This document shows positions 1-7,325 of a stretch of DNA of 23,809 nucleotides, piece after piece (the first letter of the stretch is position 1; each line of letters starts with the position of its first letter). The position numbers were made by a program, and so were the translations under genes. A model generated the notes under the pieces. That model made no database searches. It was given only the letters and a program-made list of their open reading frames with translations, and had not been told where the DNA came from. This stretch comes from a virus: the IMG/VR virus record IMGVR_UViG_3300017719_000200, positions 1 through 23,809 of that record; one strand, written 5' to 3'.

Positions 1-2
1 CA

Positions 3-161
3 CGAAGTCTTATAGGTGCAGGTATAATTGTCCTTGTATTACCTTTGATGCTTATGTTGATATGGAATGCTGTCATACCAAGTATTTTTGGATTACCAAC
101 TTTGGGATACTGGTCTGCAATGGGATTGTATCTGGTTTGTAGTTTATTATTTAAATCATGA
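3..161 (+). CDS. Small membrane protein, 3' end only
   Basis: The reading frame is open from the window edge to a TGA at 159-161, giving the last 52 residues of a protein whose start lies outside the window. The visible part is strongly hydrophobic: a first segment (about residues 4-25, GAGIIVLVLPLMLMLIW) and a second (about 36-50, GYWSAMGLYLVCSLLF) look like two membrane-spanning helices joined by a short loop with Pro and Gly. The stop overlaps the ATG of the next gene (ATGA), which supports this being a real, translationally coupled gene. I do not recognise a specific family. Tiny two-helix membrane proteins are common in marine T4-like phages and might act in the host envelope, but nothing here shows a function. 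Confidence 0.6.
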   Translation, partial: RSLIGAGIIVLVLPLMLMLIWNAVIPSIFGLPTLGYWSAMGLYLVCSLLFKS

Positions 162-427
162 AGCACGAAATCCCTGACATCATTAGGAAGAATTCTTTTG
201 ATTGCTTCAAGAGTTTGAATGCTGCTGAGAGATCAGTTGTTTTACTTGGCGAAGATGAGTATCGTAAGTCATTAGATCTTGAGAATGATGATGCTCCCTG
301 TTGGAAGATACCAAGTGGAGAATCAACAACCTTTGTTGGTTGGAACCCCATGTGTATTCCTACAATGGATTACATCGTATGGAAACTAAAACGTCGTGAA
401 CAAATTGCTAAAGGAGAAATTTATTAA
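158..427 (+). CDS. Hypothetical protein, 89 aa
   Basis: An 89-residue soluble protein starting at an ATG that overlaps the preceding stop (ATGA). It is acidic in the middle (ELGEDEYRKSLDLENDDA-like stretch around residues 30-46) and basic near the end (KLKRREQIAK). A central segment has the aromatic/proline run FVGWNPMCIPTMDYIVW, probably a small beta-hairpin or hydrophobic core. No catalytic motif, signal peptide or membrane segment is visible and I do not recognise the family. Only 15 nt separate it from the next ATG, so it is probably co-transcribed with the genes that follow. Confidence 0.65.
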   Translation: MKHEIPDIIRKNSFDCFKSLNAAERSVVLLGEDEYRKSLDLENDDAPCWKIPSGESTTFVGWNPMCIPTMDYIVWKLKRREQIAKGEIY

Positions 428-442
428 TGGACTACATATTCA

Positions 443-781
443 ATGAATGATTTTCTAGACAACTTAGGTGCTAATCAGTACCAAAAGATGCACCAACCAA
501 AGAAGATTAAGATTACTCCTCAAACATATATCGATATGAATGAGGAATTTATTAAAGACGATATTCCTTTTAGAATTGCTGTGCCTACACAAGAAGCAAT
601 TGATAAATGGCAATCACAACCATCACCACCCTATCATGCACCAGAACCTGTAGATATGGTTGCTGAGATGTGGAAGAAACATAATGAACAGGAGCAGGAA
701 CAATCTGACCAAGATGCTGAAGCAATATCATCCTATATGAATAAGTATATACCAATTGATGATCCAAAACAGTGTTGTTAA
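443..781 (+). CDS. Hypothetical protein, 112 aa
   Basis: A 112-residue hydrophilic protein. The first half holds Lys-rich text (PKKIKITPQTYIDMNEEF) that could form a short beta-alpha unit. The middle is Pro/Gln-rich (QSQPSPPYHAPEP), and residues about 79-95 are Glu/Gln-rich (EQEQEQSDQDAE), suggesting a disordered linker or a short helix. It ends in Cys-Cys. No known enzyme motif is visible and I cannot name the family. Its TAA stop overlaps by one base the next ATG at 782, so the oxygenase gene behind it is likely translated by coupling. The polar, low-complexity make-up suggests an adaptor or accessory role, which is only a guess. Confidence 0.65.
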   Translation: MNDFLDNLGANQYQKMHQPKKIKITPQTYIDMNEEFIKDDIPFRIAVPTQEAIDKWQSQPSPPYHAPEPVDMVAEMWKKHNEQEQEQSDQDAEAISSYMNKYIPIDDPKQCC

Positions 782-1471
782 ATGCAAGAATCTTTAGTGA
801 GAACGGTTGACAATTTCTTAACAAATTCTCAAGTTAATTTTATTAAGAATGAAGTTCATTCCCTACGCAAGTATTGGAAAAACTTTACCGAATATGATAG
901 GTGGAAAAATTTTACTCCAAATGATACCCAAAAAATTCAACATATATTGGGAGATGCCATCTATCTGATTCACACTAAAGATACTGGACCAGTAACACAC
1001 GAGATAGATAGAGTCTTGCAAGGAAAACTCAGGGCAAGATTTGACTGGTTATATCGACATCTTTTTTATATAATAAACAGAGAATTCGGACTTGTAGTTG
1101 AGTTTGACTACAATCTAACTCTTCCAGCATTTCATGTATTTGGTGGAAAAGAACTGAATATGCCTGAATGGAATGTTCATACAGACATGGGCATCTTAGA
1201 TTATTATCCAGATCTGAGTCCAGGAAAGATAGTTTCATTTGTTTCTGTTATAGAGTCTCCAAAGACTCCTGCTTTTCTTGACATCTGTATTGATGATAAT
1301 CTTTGGAAACATAGTGAGAAGGTTAAATATGATCCTGGATCTATCTATTTTTGGAATGGAATACTTCCGCATAGGATAGGAAAATTTTCTCTGGGCAAAA
1401 ATGAATATAGAATAACTTTCCAAGGTCACTTCTATGTTCCATATGACGGACTTGCTAGACTCTACTTTTAG
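782..1471 (+). CDS. 2OG-Fe(II) oxygenase-like protein
   Basis: A 229-residue protein with the signature layout of a 2-oxoglutarate/Fe(II)-dependent dioxygenase. The HxD iron motif lies in NVHTDMG (H133, D135), the distal iron histidine in GILPHRIG (H197), and a candidate 2-oxoglutarate-binding arginine 13 residues later (YRITFQGHF, R210). Between them are alternating hydrophobic segments expected for the double-stranded beta-helix. The N-terminal ~100 residues are helical and may cover the active site. Known members hydroxylate protein side chains, lipids or nucleobases; the substrate here cannot be inferred. It follows the 112-aa gene with a one-base overlap and precedes the gap at 1472-1500. 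It differs in sequence from the three other oxygenases in this window, so it is not a recent duplicate. Confidence 0.75.
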   Translation: MQESLVRTVDNFLTNSQVNFIKNEVHSLRKYWKNFTEYDRWKNFTPNDTQKIQHILGDAIYLIHTKDTGPVTHEIDRVLQGKLRARFDWLYRHLFYIINREFGLVVEFDYNLTLPAFHVFGGKELNMPEWNVHTDMGILDYYPDLSPGKIVSFVSVIESPKTPAFLDICIDDNLWKHSEKVKYDPGSIYFWNGILPHRIGKFSLGKNEYRITFQGHFYVPYDGLARLYF

Positions 1472-1480
1472 TGGTAGAAT
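1452..1480 (+). promoter_or_regulatory. Candidate sigma70-type promoter
   Basis: TTGCTA at 1452-1457 and TAGAAT at 1475-1480 are separated by 17 bases, resembling -35 and -10 boxes read by the host housekeeping sigma factor. It sits at the end of the oxygenase gene and just before the only clear gap between genes in the first 9 kb, 20 nt upstream of the ATG at 1501. It could drive the early/middle transcript carrying the two small paralogs and gp43. The match is by eye and AT-rich DNA produces such matches by chance. Confidence 0.35.
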
Positions 1481-1500
1481 GTAATTGATTTTTAAATAAT

Positions 1501-1851
1501 ATGGCTGTAAAACTCGTATTGATGCAATCTGGCGAAACTGTTATCGCAGATGTAAAACAGGCGGTTGAAGGAGACAAAGTAATCTTCACTGTTCTTGACC
1601 ATCCTTTCTTTGTTGAGTTGGTTGAACGTATTGAAGAACCAGTACTTCTTACCGAAGAATCCACAATAGATATGGATGACGATGATTCACCTAGATACAA
1701 TGTCGCTTTTAGTGAGTGGCAACCCCTGTCTTCTGATAGAAAAATTTCTATAGAACCAGGATTTGCTGTGTCCATCATGGAACCTAAAAAAGAAGTACTA
1801 GAGTCCTACGAAGATAGAATTGAGAAGATTTATGGAATCAATGGAAAGTGA
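1501..1851 (+). CDS. Conserved small beta-rich protein preceding gp43 (paralog A)
   Basis: A 116-residue protein, mostly predicted beta strand, opening with KLVLMQSGETVIADVKQAVEG-type text that resembles the start of small Sm-like barrels (strand, SGE turn, strand). An acidic insert (DMDDDD, about residues 57-62) follows, then a second half ending SDRKISIEPGFAVSIMEPKKEVLESYEDRI and a C-terminal helix. The next gene has the same plan (shared ...LSSDKILTLVEPHKKL...-type ending), so the two look like diverged tandem duplicates. Genes of this type sit beside the DNA polymerase in marine T4-like phages as far as I recall, but no function is known to me. An Sm-like RNA-binding role would be speculation. 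The start is the ATG after a 29-nt gap. Confidence 0.7.
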   Translation: MAVKLVLMQSGETVIADVKQAVEGDKVIFTVLDHPFFVELVERIEEPVLLTEESTIDMDDDDSPRYNVAFSEWQPLSSDRKISIEPGFAVSIMEPKKEVLESYEDRIEKIYGINGK

Positions 1852-2131
1852 AATTCAGTGCATCATTTTGACTAATGATATAGTTCTTATCAGTCAAATT
1901 GAAGCCTTAGGCGCAGTTAATGTTGGTGAACCAGATTGTAAATTGGTATCTCCATACCAAATTCTGGGACGACATGAAACGGATAGTCCTCCTGAGGAAC
2001 GTCTGATCCCATGGTTAGGAGATATTACAGATGATAACACTGTGATGCTTTCATCTGATAAAATTCTAACACTGGTCGAACCACATAAAAAACTTATCGA
2101 CTTTTATTTAAAACTTGCTACGAAGGAATGA
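1832..2131 (+). CDS. Conserved small beta-rich protein preceding gp43 (paralog B)
   Basis: A 99-residue protein overlapping the end of paralog A by 20 nt. I chose the ATG at 1832, which has GAGAAG four bases upstream; an ATG at 1841 and a TTG at 1820 are alternatives. It shares architecture with the preceding gene: an opening strand pair (CIILTNDIVLISQIEAL), a loop with PYQILG, then SDKILTLVEPHKKLIDFYLKLA, which aligns with SIMEPKKEVLESYEDRI of paralog A. No catalytic residues are apparent. Its TGA overlaps the gp43 ATG (ATGA), so polymerase translation is probably coupled to it. A part in replication, or in setting gp43 synthesis through coupling, is an inference from position. Confidence 0.65.
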   Translation: MESMESEIQCIILTNDIVLISQIEALGAVNVGEPDCKLVSPYQILGRHETDSPPEERLIPWLGDITDDNTVMLSSDKILTLVEPHKKLIDFYLKLATKE

Positions 2132-4629
2132 GGTTCTACACTAACGTTTTCCAAATTGGTAATGACATCTTGATTCGTGGATATGAGAATGGAAAACATT
2201 TTAGTGATCGACAAAAGTTTCAACCAACTTTATTTGTCCCCACAAAAAGAAAATCAAAGTGGCGGACTCTAGATAATCTTCCTGTGGAGCCAGTTAAACC
2301 TGGAACAATTAAAGATTGTAGAGAATTTATTGATAAGTATAGTTCTGTCAATGGATTTTCTGTATATGGAAATGAACGATATGTTCATCAATACATTTCC
2401 GAGATGTATCCTGAGGATGAAATCAAATTTGACATTGGTAAAATTAAACTGATCACAATTGATATTGAGGTTGCTGCTGAGAGTGGATTCCCTGATCCAT
2501 TTAATTGTGCAGAAGAACTTCTTCTCATTACGATGCAGGATTATGATACTAAGAAAGTCATTACGTTTGGGTCAAAACCTTATGCTAATCAAGATCGACC
2601 CAACTTTACATATATCCAATGTCATGACGAATACGATCTGATTAATAGATTTTTGGATTGGTGGCAAACTAATACTCCAGAAGTTATCACTGGATGGAAT
2701 TGTGAATTTTATGACATTCCATATTTGACTGGTCGCATCGAAAGACTCATGGGAGAGAAGACCATGAAAAAGATGTCTCCTTGGAATATTTTACGCCGTA
2801 ATGAAATCTTTATTGCTGGTCGTAAGAATATCTCTTGTGATGTTGCAGGTATCTCAGTAATTGATTACTTAGATCTTTATAAGAAGTCTCCTGCCACTCC
2901 TAACCAGGAGAGCTATAGATTGGATCACATTGCCTCACAAGAACTGGGACAGAAGAAATTAGACCACTCTGAGTTTGATACTTTCCGAGAGTTCTATACT
3001 AAAGATTGGGATAAATTTGTTGACTATAATATCGTTGACGTGGAACTGGTTGATAAACTTGAGGATAAGTTGAAACTTATTGACCTATGTCTAACCCGTG
3101 CTTATGATGCTAAGGTCAATTTCAGTGACATTGCATATCAAGTTCGTACTTGGGATGCAATCATTTACAACTATCTTAAAAAACAGAATATTGCCATTCC
3201 ACAAAAGGAAAGAAATCAAAAGGATGAGAAGTATGCTGGTGCGTATGTTAAAGAACCTAAGCCTGGAGTTTATGAATGGGTTGTCAATTTTGACCTCAAC
3301 TCCCTATACCCTCACCTCATTATGCAGTACAACATTTCGCCAGAGACGTTACTGGATCAGAAACACCCATCAGCAACAGTAGATAAACTTCTCAATCAAG
3401 ATATTACATTTGAACTATATTCTGACTATGCGGTGTGTGCCAATGGTGCAATGTATAGGAAAGATAAGAAGGGGTTTCTCCCCGAACTTATGCAGAAAAT
3501 GTATAACGAACGTGTCATTTTCAAAAAGAAAATGATTCAAGCCAAGAAAGATTATGAGAAGAATCCTACCAAAGACCTGGAAAAGGAGATTGCACGATGC
3601 AACAATATCCAGATGGCTAAGAAGATTGCTCTCAACTCTGCTTATGGTGCTATCGGTAATCAGTATTTTAGGTACTATAAACTGGCCAATGCGGAGGCGA
3701 TTACGCTTTCTGGTCAAGTCTCTATCCGTTGGATTGAGAATAAGGTAAACTCATATATGAATCGTGTATTAAAAACAAAGGATATTGACTATGTTATTGC
3801 TTCTGATACTGATTCCATCTATCTCAATATGGGTCCTTTGGTCGAAACTGTATACGAGGGAAGAGAAAAAACTACTGAAGGCATTGTCACGTTCCTTGAT
3901 AAGGTGTGTGAGGTGGAACTTGAGCCGTATATTGACAGTGCTTATCAAGAGCTCGCGGACTACGTAAACGCATACGATCAGAAGATGCAAATGAAGCGAG
4001 AGAATATCGCTGACCGTGGTATCTGGACTGCAAAGAAACGATATATTCTCAACGTATGGGATAGTGAGGGGGTCCGTTATAAAGAACCTAAACTAAAGAT
4101 CATGGGGATTGAAGCTATCAAAACTTCCACTCCTGCTCCTTGTCGTAAGATGATTAAGGATGGTCTTAAGTTAATGATGAGTGCAACTGAAGATGAGATG
4201 ATTGATTTTATTGAAACATCTCGTAAGGAGTTTTATGATCTCCCTGTTTCAGCTATTGCTTTTCCTAGAAGCGTCTCTAACATCAATAAGTGGAAATCTT
4301 CATCAGACTTATATGCTAAAGGAACACCAATACATGTTCGTGGATCTATTCTTTATAATCATTATGTCAAACAGAAAAAACTTTCTGGTAAGTATCAAGA
4401 CATTCAAAGTGGTGAGAAGATTAAGTTTGTTTATCTAAAGACGCCTAATCCTATGCATGAGAATGTTATATCTTTTATTCAGGAATTCCCTCCTGAATTT
4501 GACCTAGATAAGTATGTCAATTATGAATTGCAATTCAGCAAATCTTTCATTGAACCGATCAAAGTAATTCTTGATTGTATTGGTTGGGAAGTTGAAAGAA
4601 GAAATACTTTGGAGACATTTTTTACATGA
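2128..4629 (+). CDS. 43: Family B DNA polymerase, T4 gp43-like
   Basis: The phage replicative DNA polymerase with 3'-5' proofreading. The 833-residue protein shows exonuclease motifs in order: Exo I (ITIDIE, D112/E114), Exo II (NCEFYDIPYL, D197) and Exo III (YNIVDVELV, Y300/D304). Polymerase motifs follow: A (NFDLNSLYP, D389), B (KKIALNSAYGAIGN, about 498-511) and C (ASDTDSIYL, D560/D562). All catalytic acids are present, so it should be active. It is somewhat shorter than T4 gp43 (about 900 aa), as I recall is usual for cyanophage versions. The start overlaps the previous TGA, and the final codons overlap the ATG of the cytidylyltransferase-like gene (ATGA at 4626). In T4 it works with a sliding clamp and loader (gp45, gp44/62), which are not in this window. 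No intein or homing-endonuclease insertion is seen. Confidence 0.97.
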   Translation: MRFYTNVFQIGNDILIRGYENGKHFSDRQKFQPTLFVPTKRKSKWRTLDNLPVEPVKPGTIKDCREFIDKYSSVNGFSVYGNERYVHQYISEMYPEDEIKFDIGKIKLITIDIEVAAESGFPDPFNCAEELLLITMQDYDTKKVITFGSKPYANQDRPNFTYIQCHDEYDLINRFLDWWQTNTPEVITGWNCEFYDIPYLTGRIERLMGEKTMKKMSPWNILRRNEIFIAGRKNISCDVAGISVIDYLDLYKKSPATPNQESYRLDHIASQELGQKKLDHSEFDTFREFYTKDWDKFVDYNIVDVELVDKLEDKLKLIDLCLTRAYDAKVNFSDIAYQVRTWDAIIYNYLKKQNIAIPQKERNQKDEKYAGAYVKEPKPGVYEWVVNFDLNSLYPHLIMQYNISPETLLDQKHPSATVDKLLNQDITFELYSDYAVCANGAMYRKDKKGFLPELMQKMYNERVIFKKKMIQAKKDYEKNPTKDLEKEIARCNNIQMAKKIALNSAYGAIGNQYFRYYKLANAEAITLSGQVSIRWIENKVNSYMNRVLKTKDIDYVIASDTDSIYLNMGPLVETVYEGREKTTEGIVTFLDKVCEVELEPYIDSAYQELADYVNAYDQKMQMKRENIADRGIWTAKKRYILNVWDSEGVRYKEPKLKIMGIEAIKTSTPAPCRKMIKDGLKLMMSATEDEMIDFIETSRKEFYDLPVSAIAFPRSVSNINKWKSSSDLYAKGTPIHVRGSILYNHYVKQKKLSGKYQDIQSGEKIKFVYLKTPNPMHENVISFIQEFPPEFDLDKYVNYELQFSKSFIEPIKVILDCIGWEVERRNTLETFFT

Positions 4630-5084
4630 AGAGAATAGTTACTCTTGTGACGGGAGGATTTGATCCTATCCACAGTGGACACATCGCATATTTTAAAAAA
4701 GCTAGAGAACTTACCAACTATTTGGTAGTAGGATTGAACACAAACGAGTGGTTGAAGGATAAGAAAGGTCAGTACTTCCAAGACTGGAAAGAACGTGCAG
4801 AGATTATTCGACACCTAGAGATGGTCGATGCCGTTATTACTGTTCCGTATGATGAGAAGGGATCTGCATGTGGAGCGATTGAGAGTTGTTTGGAAATTGC
4901 ACAGACAATAGTCTTTGCTAATGGTGGTGATCGTGGTAAGGATAATACTCCAGAAGTTGATATGTATGGAGATAATTCTAGGGTTGAGTTTGAATATGGT
5001 ATTGGTGGAAGTGACAAACTGAATAGTAGTTCTTGGTTACTTCATGACTACTTTAATAGGCAAAGAAAAATTCTTGGTATATGA
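4626..5084 (+). CDS. Cytidylyltransferase-like protein
   Basis: A 152-residue protein with the nucleotidyltransferase fold of the HxGH superfamily (glycerol-3-phosphate cytidylyltransferase TagD, RfaE C-terminal domain). The nucleotide-binding start is TGGFDPIHSGH with HSGH at residues 16-19. Residues 36-43 (GLNTNEWL) match the family's GLNSDE-type loop, and FANGGDRG (about 93-100) matches the GGDY-type loop. The Ser-rich NSSSWLLHDYF near the end is where the ISSTxIR-like motif usually lies, though in altered form. Relatives join CTP or ATP to a phospho-sugar or polyol, releasing pyrophosphate; the substrate is unknown here. Its length is near that of stand-alone TagD (~130 aa). It overlaps gp43 at its start and the next gene at its end, so it belongs to the replication transcript although its chemistry points to sugar or envelope metabolism. 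Confidence 0.8.
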   Translation: MKRIVTLVTGGFDPIHSGHIAYFKKARELTNYLVVGLNTNEWLKDKKGQYFQDWKERAEIIRHLEMVDAVITVPYDEKGSACGAIESCLEIAQTIVFANGGDRGKDNTPEVDMYGDNSRVEFEYGIGGSDKLNSSSWLLHDYFNRQRKILGI

Positions 5085-5716
5085 ATGATATTGAATGGAG
5101 TGTTTTAGAATTACCTAATCTCCCAATCTATAGAACTAAACTCACAAAGAAAATTACCAAACTTCTTTGGAAAAAGATAGACATTGCCAAAGTGCAAAGA
5201 AGAAATATGTCTGATGCTCTTGCAGGAAATATTTCCTCAAGTCTTGCTCTTGAAGAAGATGTAACTTTCTCATCAACTGTTTTGTATCCTATATGCAAAC
5301 ACATTATAGATTCTAATATAGATACGCTTGGACCAGAGTTACATCCTAGCGCTCCTGATGTATCACTTGATATTGAGTGGTGGGTTAATTTTCAGAAACA
5401 ACTGGAGTTTAATCCACAACATAATCATGCAGGAATTTTATCCTTCGTAATTTGGATGCAGATTCCCACTGACTGGAGAGAACAACATACTATTCCTAGT
5501 GCGAAGGTAAGTAATTCCCCCGCAGCATCGGACTTTCAGTTTACATATACTGATATTGTTGGTAATATTAAAGCACATCCTATCTACATGGATAAATCTA
5601 TGGAAGGAACAATGGTAGTTTTTCCAGCACATCTCAGTCACTCTGTCTATCCTTTTTATGACTGCGATGAAGAAAGAATTTCTATCGCTGGTAATGTTCA
5701 TTGGAATATATCATGA
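5081..5716 (+). CDS. Putative 2OG-Fe(II) oxygenase (first of tandem pair)
   Basis: A 211-residue protein whose core reads WWVNFQKQLEFNPQHNHAG followed by a hydrophobic strand and IP. This is the pattern (WxN...G..xxxHxHxxxLSxVxYxxxP) of the phage/bacterial putative 2OG-Fe(II) oxygenase family I know as PF13759. H114 and H116 are the HxH iron ligands, with His replacing the usual Asp. The distal histidine is in FPAHLSHSVYPF (H187, preceded by the typical VVFPA strand) and the 2OG-binding Arg is R199 (EERISIAGN). The first ~95 residues are the family's variable N-terminus. It starts inside the preceding stop (ATGA) and its TGA overlaps the next ATG, which encodes a second member of the same family, so the pair probably arose by duplication. 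The substrate is unknown. Confidence 0.75.
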   Translation: MNDIEWSVLELPNLPIYRTKLTKKITKLLWKKIDIAKVQRRNMSDALAGNISSSLALEEDVTFSSTVLYPICKHIIDSNIDTLGPELHPSAPDVSLDIEWWVNFQKQLEFNPQHNHAGILSFVIWMQIPTDWREQHTIPSAKVSNSPAASDFQFTYTDIVGNIKAHPIYMDKSMEGTMVVFPAHLSHSVYPFYDCDEERISIAGNVHWNIS

Positions 5717-6348
5717 CGGATTTTCAATATAGGATGTTTAATCCTTTTGGACCTAACATTCTAGTAGCCAAATGTCCAAACTTTATACTGGATGAAGTTA
5801 ATAAGTTCATTGAAAGTTCTAAAGCTGAACCAGTATCAGAAGATCTCTTGGACAGGGACATTGATGTGGTGTACCTTACAGAACAATTCTGTGAGTGTAC
5901 TCAACTCAAAAATTTTTTAGAATCTTTGGGTGAATTATACAAGGAGATGAACCCATCTGAAATCAAAAAGCTTTCTCTTTCGATTGTTCCGCAGAACGAC
6001 AATCGTTTTGATGGAAAGACTGTTATGGCAGATGCCTGGGTAAATAGGTACAGATCAGGTGATTTTACTCCAGTACATATACATGCAGCGGACTTATCTG
6101 GTATAATACTACTAGAAGTACCTAAGGATCCCTCGGAGCTTTGTTTCATTCACGGAAACTATCAACCTTGGGCTTCCTCTGAGTGGGTTCCAGACCAACA
6201 AACAGGAGAAGTAATTGTCTTCCCTAGTTGGCTTCAACATATGGTGTTCCCACAAAAACATGATAATGAGAGGAGAACTTTAAGTTTTAATCTTATTGAT
6301 GAACAAACTTATTCTGAACGTAAATGGATTTTCTCAAAGACATTGTAA
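5713..6348 (+). CDS. Putative 2OG-Fe(II) oxygenase (second of tandem pair)
   Basis: A 211-residue protein; the ATG at 5713 overlaps the preceding TGA and is preferred over a TTG at 5701. It is a clearer PF13759-type member than its neighbour: DAWVNRYRSGDFTPVHIHAADLSG gives the WVN signature and HxH iron ligands H122/H124. A GEVIVFPSWLQHMVFP strand supplies the distal H176, and ERRTLSFN supplies R187/R188 for 2-oxoglutarate. As in its twin, the usual HxD is HxH. Both proteins are 211 aa, but identity is low outside the core, so any duplication is old. It overlaps the uvsX start by 25 nt, an unusually long overlap. Substrate unknown; modification of a phage or host protein, or of a nucleotide, are open possibilities. 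Confidence 0.8.
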   Translation: MTDFQYRMFNPFGPNILVAKCPNFILDEVNKFIESSKAEPVSEDLLDRDIDVVYLTEQFCECTQLKNFLESLGELYKEMNPSEIKKLSLSIVPQNDNRFDGKTVMADAWVNRYRSGDFTPVHIHAADLSGIILLEVPKDPSELCFIHGNYQPWASSEWVPDQQTGEVIVFPSWLQHMVFPQKHDNERRTLSFNLIDEQTYSERKWIFSKTL

Positions 6349-7325
6349 AAGAGATCGGGGATGACTATACCAAACTGGCATCAGACATCGACGACACAGA
6401 AACTTTCGTGGACACGGGTTCGTACATCTTTAACGGACTTTGTTCAGGTAGTATATTTGGTGGCGTATCTGGGAATAAGATTACTGCCATTGCTGGGGAG
6501 TCTTCTACTGGAAAGACTTTCTTTAGTCTCGCTGTGGTTAAGAATTTTCTGGATAGTAATCCTGGTGGTTACTGTCTGTACTTTGACACTGAAGCAGCAG
6601 TTAATAGAACTCTTCTTGAAAGTCGTGGCATTGACTTAAGTCGATTAGTTGTTGTCAATGTTGTTACTATTGAAGAGTTTAGAACTAAGGCCCTGAAGGC
6701 AGTTGACATATACTTAAAAAAACCTGAAGGAGAACGAGCACCTTGCATGTTTGTGTTAGACTCTCTTGGAATGCTTTCTACAGAGAAGGAGATTCGTGAC
6801 GCATTAGATGACAAACAAGTTCGGGACATGACCAAATCCCAACTTGTTAAAGGAGCATTCCGTATGCTTACACTGAAACTTGGTCAAGCAAACATTCCAA
6901 TGATTGTAACCAATCACACCTATGATGTCATCGGATCTTATGTACCAACTAAGGAAATGGGAGGAGGCAGTGGTCTCAAGTATGCTGCTTCTACAATCAT
7001 CTATCTGTCCAAGAAAAAAGAAAAAGATGGCACCGATGTCGTTGGAAACCTTATCAAGGCAAAGACTGCTAAGTCGCGTTTAAGTAAAGAGAATCAGGAT
7101 GTTACCGTTCGTTTGTATTATGATGAACGTGGACTTGATCGTTATTATGGTCTTCTCGAACTGGGAGAACTGGGGGGTCTCTGGAAAAATGTAGCAGGTC
7201 GTTATGAGATCAATGGAAAAAAAATCTACGGAAAGCAAATCTTGGCAACGCCCGAGGAATACTTTACCGATGATGTTATGGAAAAACTTGATGCAATTGC
7301 AAGAGAAACCTTTGCATATGGATGA
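6324..7325 (+). CDS. uvsX: UvsX RecA-like recombinase
   Basis: The phage strand-exchange protein used in recombination-dependent replication and repair. The 333-residue protein has Walker A at residues 58-65 (GESSTGKT), a Walker B-type strand (CMFVLDSLGML, D146), and the RecA-family region around MGGGSGLKYAASTIIYLSKK (about 213-232). The order and spacing fit T4 UvsX, which is longer (about 390 aa); cyanophage versions are typically shorter. In T4 it loads on ssDNA with help from UvsY and gp32, neither of which is in this window. The start codon lies 25 nt inside the upstream oxygenase gene and no strong ribosome-binding site is seen, so translational coupling is likely. Its end overlaps the next ATG (7318) by 8 nt. 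Confidence 0.93.
   Translation: MDFLKDIVKEIGDDYTKLASDIDDTETFVDTGSYIFNGLCSGSIFGGVSGNKITAIAGESSTGKTFFSLAVVKNFLDSNPGGYCLYFDTEAAVNRTLLESRGIDLSRLVVVNVVTIEEFRTKALKAVDIYLKKPEGERAPCMFVLDSLGMLSTEKEIRDALDDKQVRDMTKSQLVKGAFRMLTLKLGQANIPMIVTNHTYDVIGSYVPTKEMGGGSGLKYAASTIIYLSKKKEKDGTDVVGNLIKAKTAKSRLSKENQDVTVRLYYDERGLDRYYGLLELGELGGLWKNVAGRYEINGKKIYGKQILATPEEYFTDDVMEKLDAIARETFAYG

Noticed and set aside
1491-1498. TTTAAATA resembling a late promoter box
   Set aside because: It lies only 2 nt before the ATG at 1501, so a transcript from it would begin inside the gene, and the block it precedes is early/middle in T4-like phages.
3415-3990. Antisense frames inside gp43
   Set aside because: gp43 motifs are intact and continuous on the + strand; the antisense frames have no recognisable domain.
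7204-7317. Longer form of the P4H-like oxygenase starting in uvsX
   Set aside because: It would overlap uvsX by about 120 nt, and the HxD core begins well after the ATG at 7318, which fits the usual coupled-start spacing.
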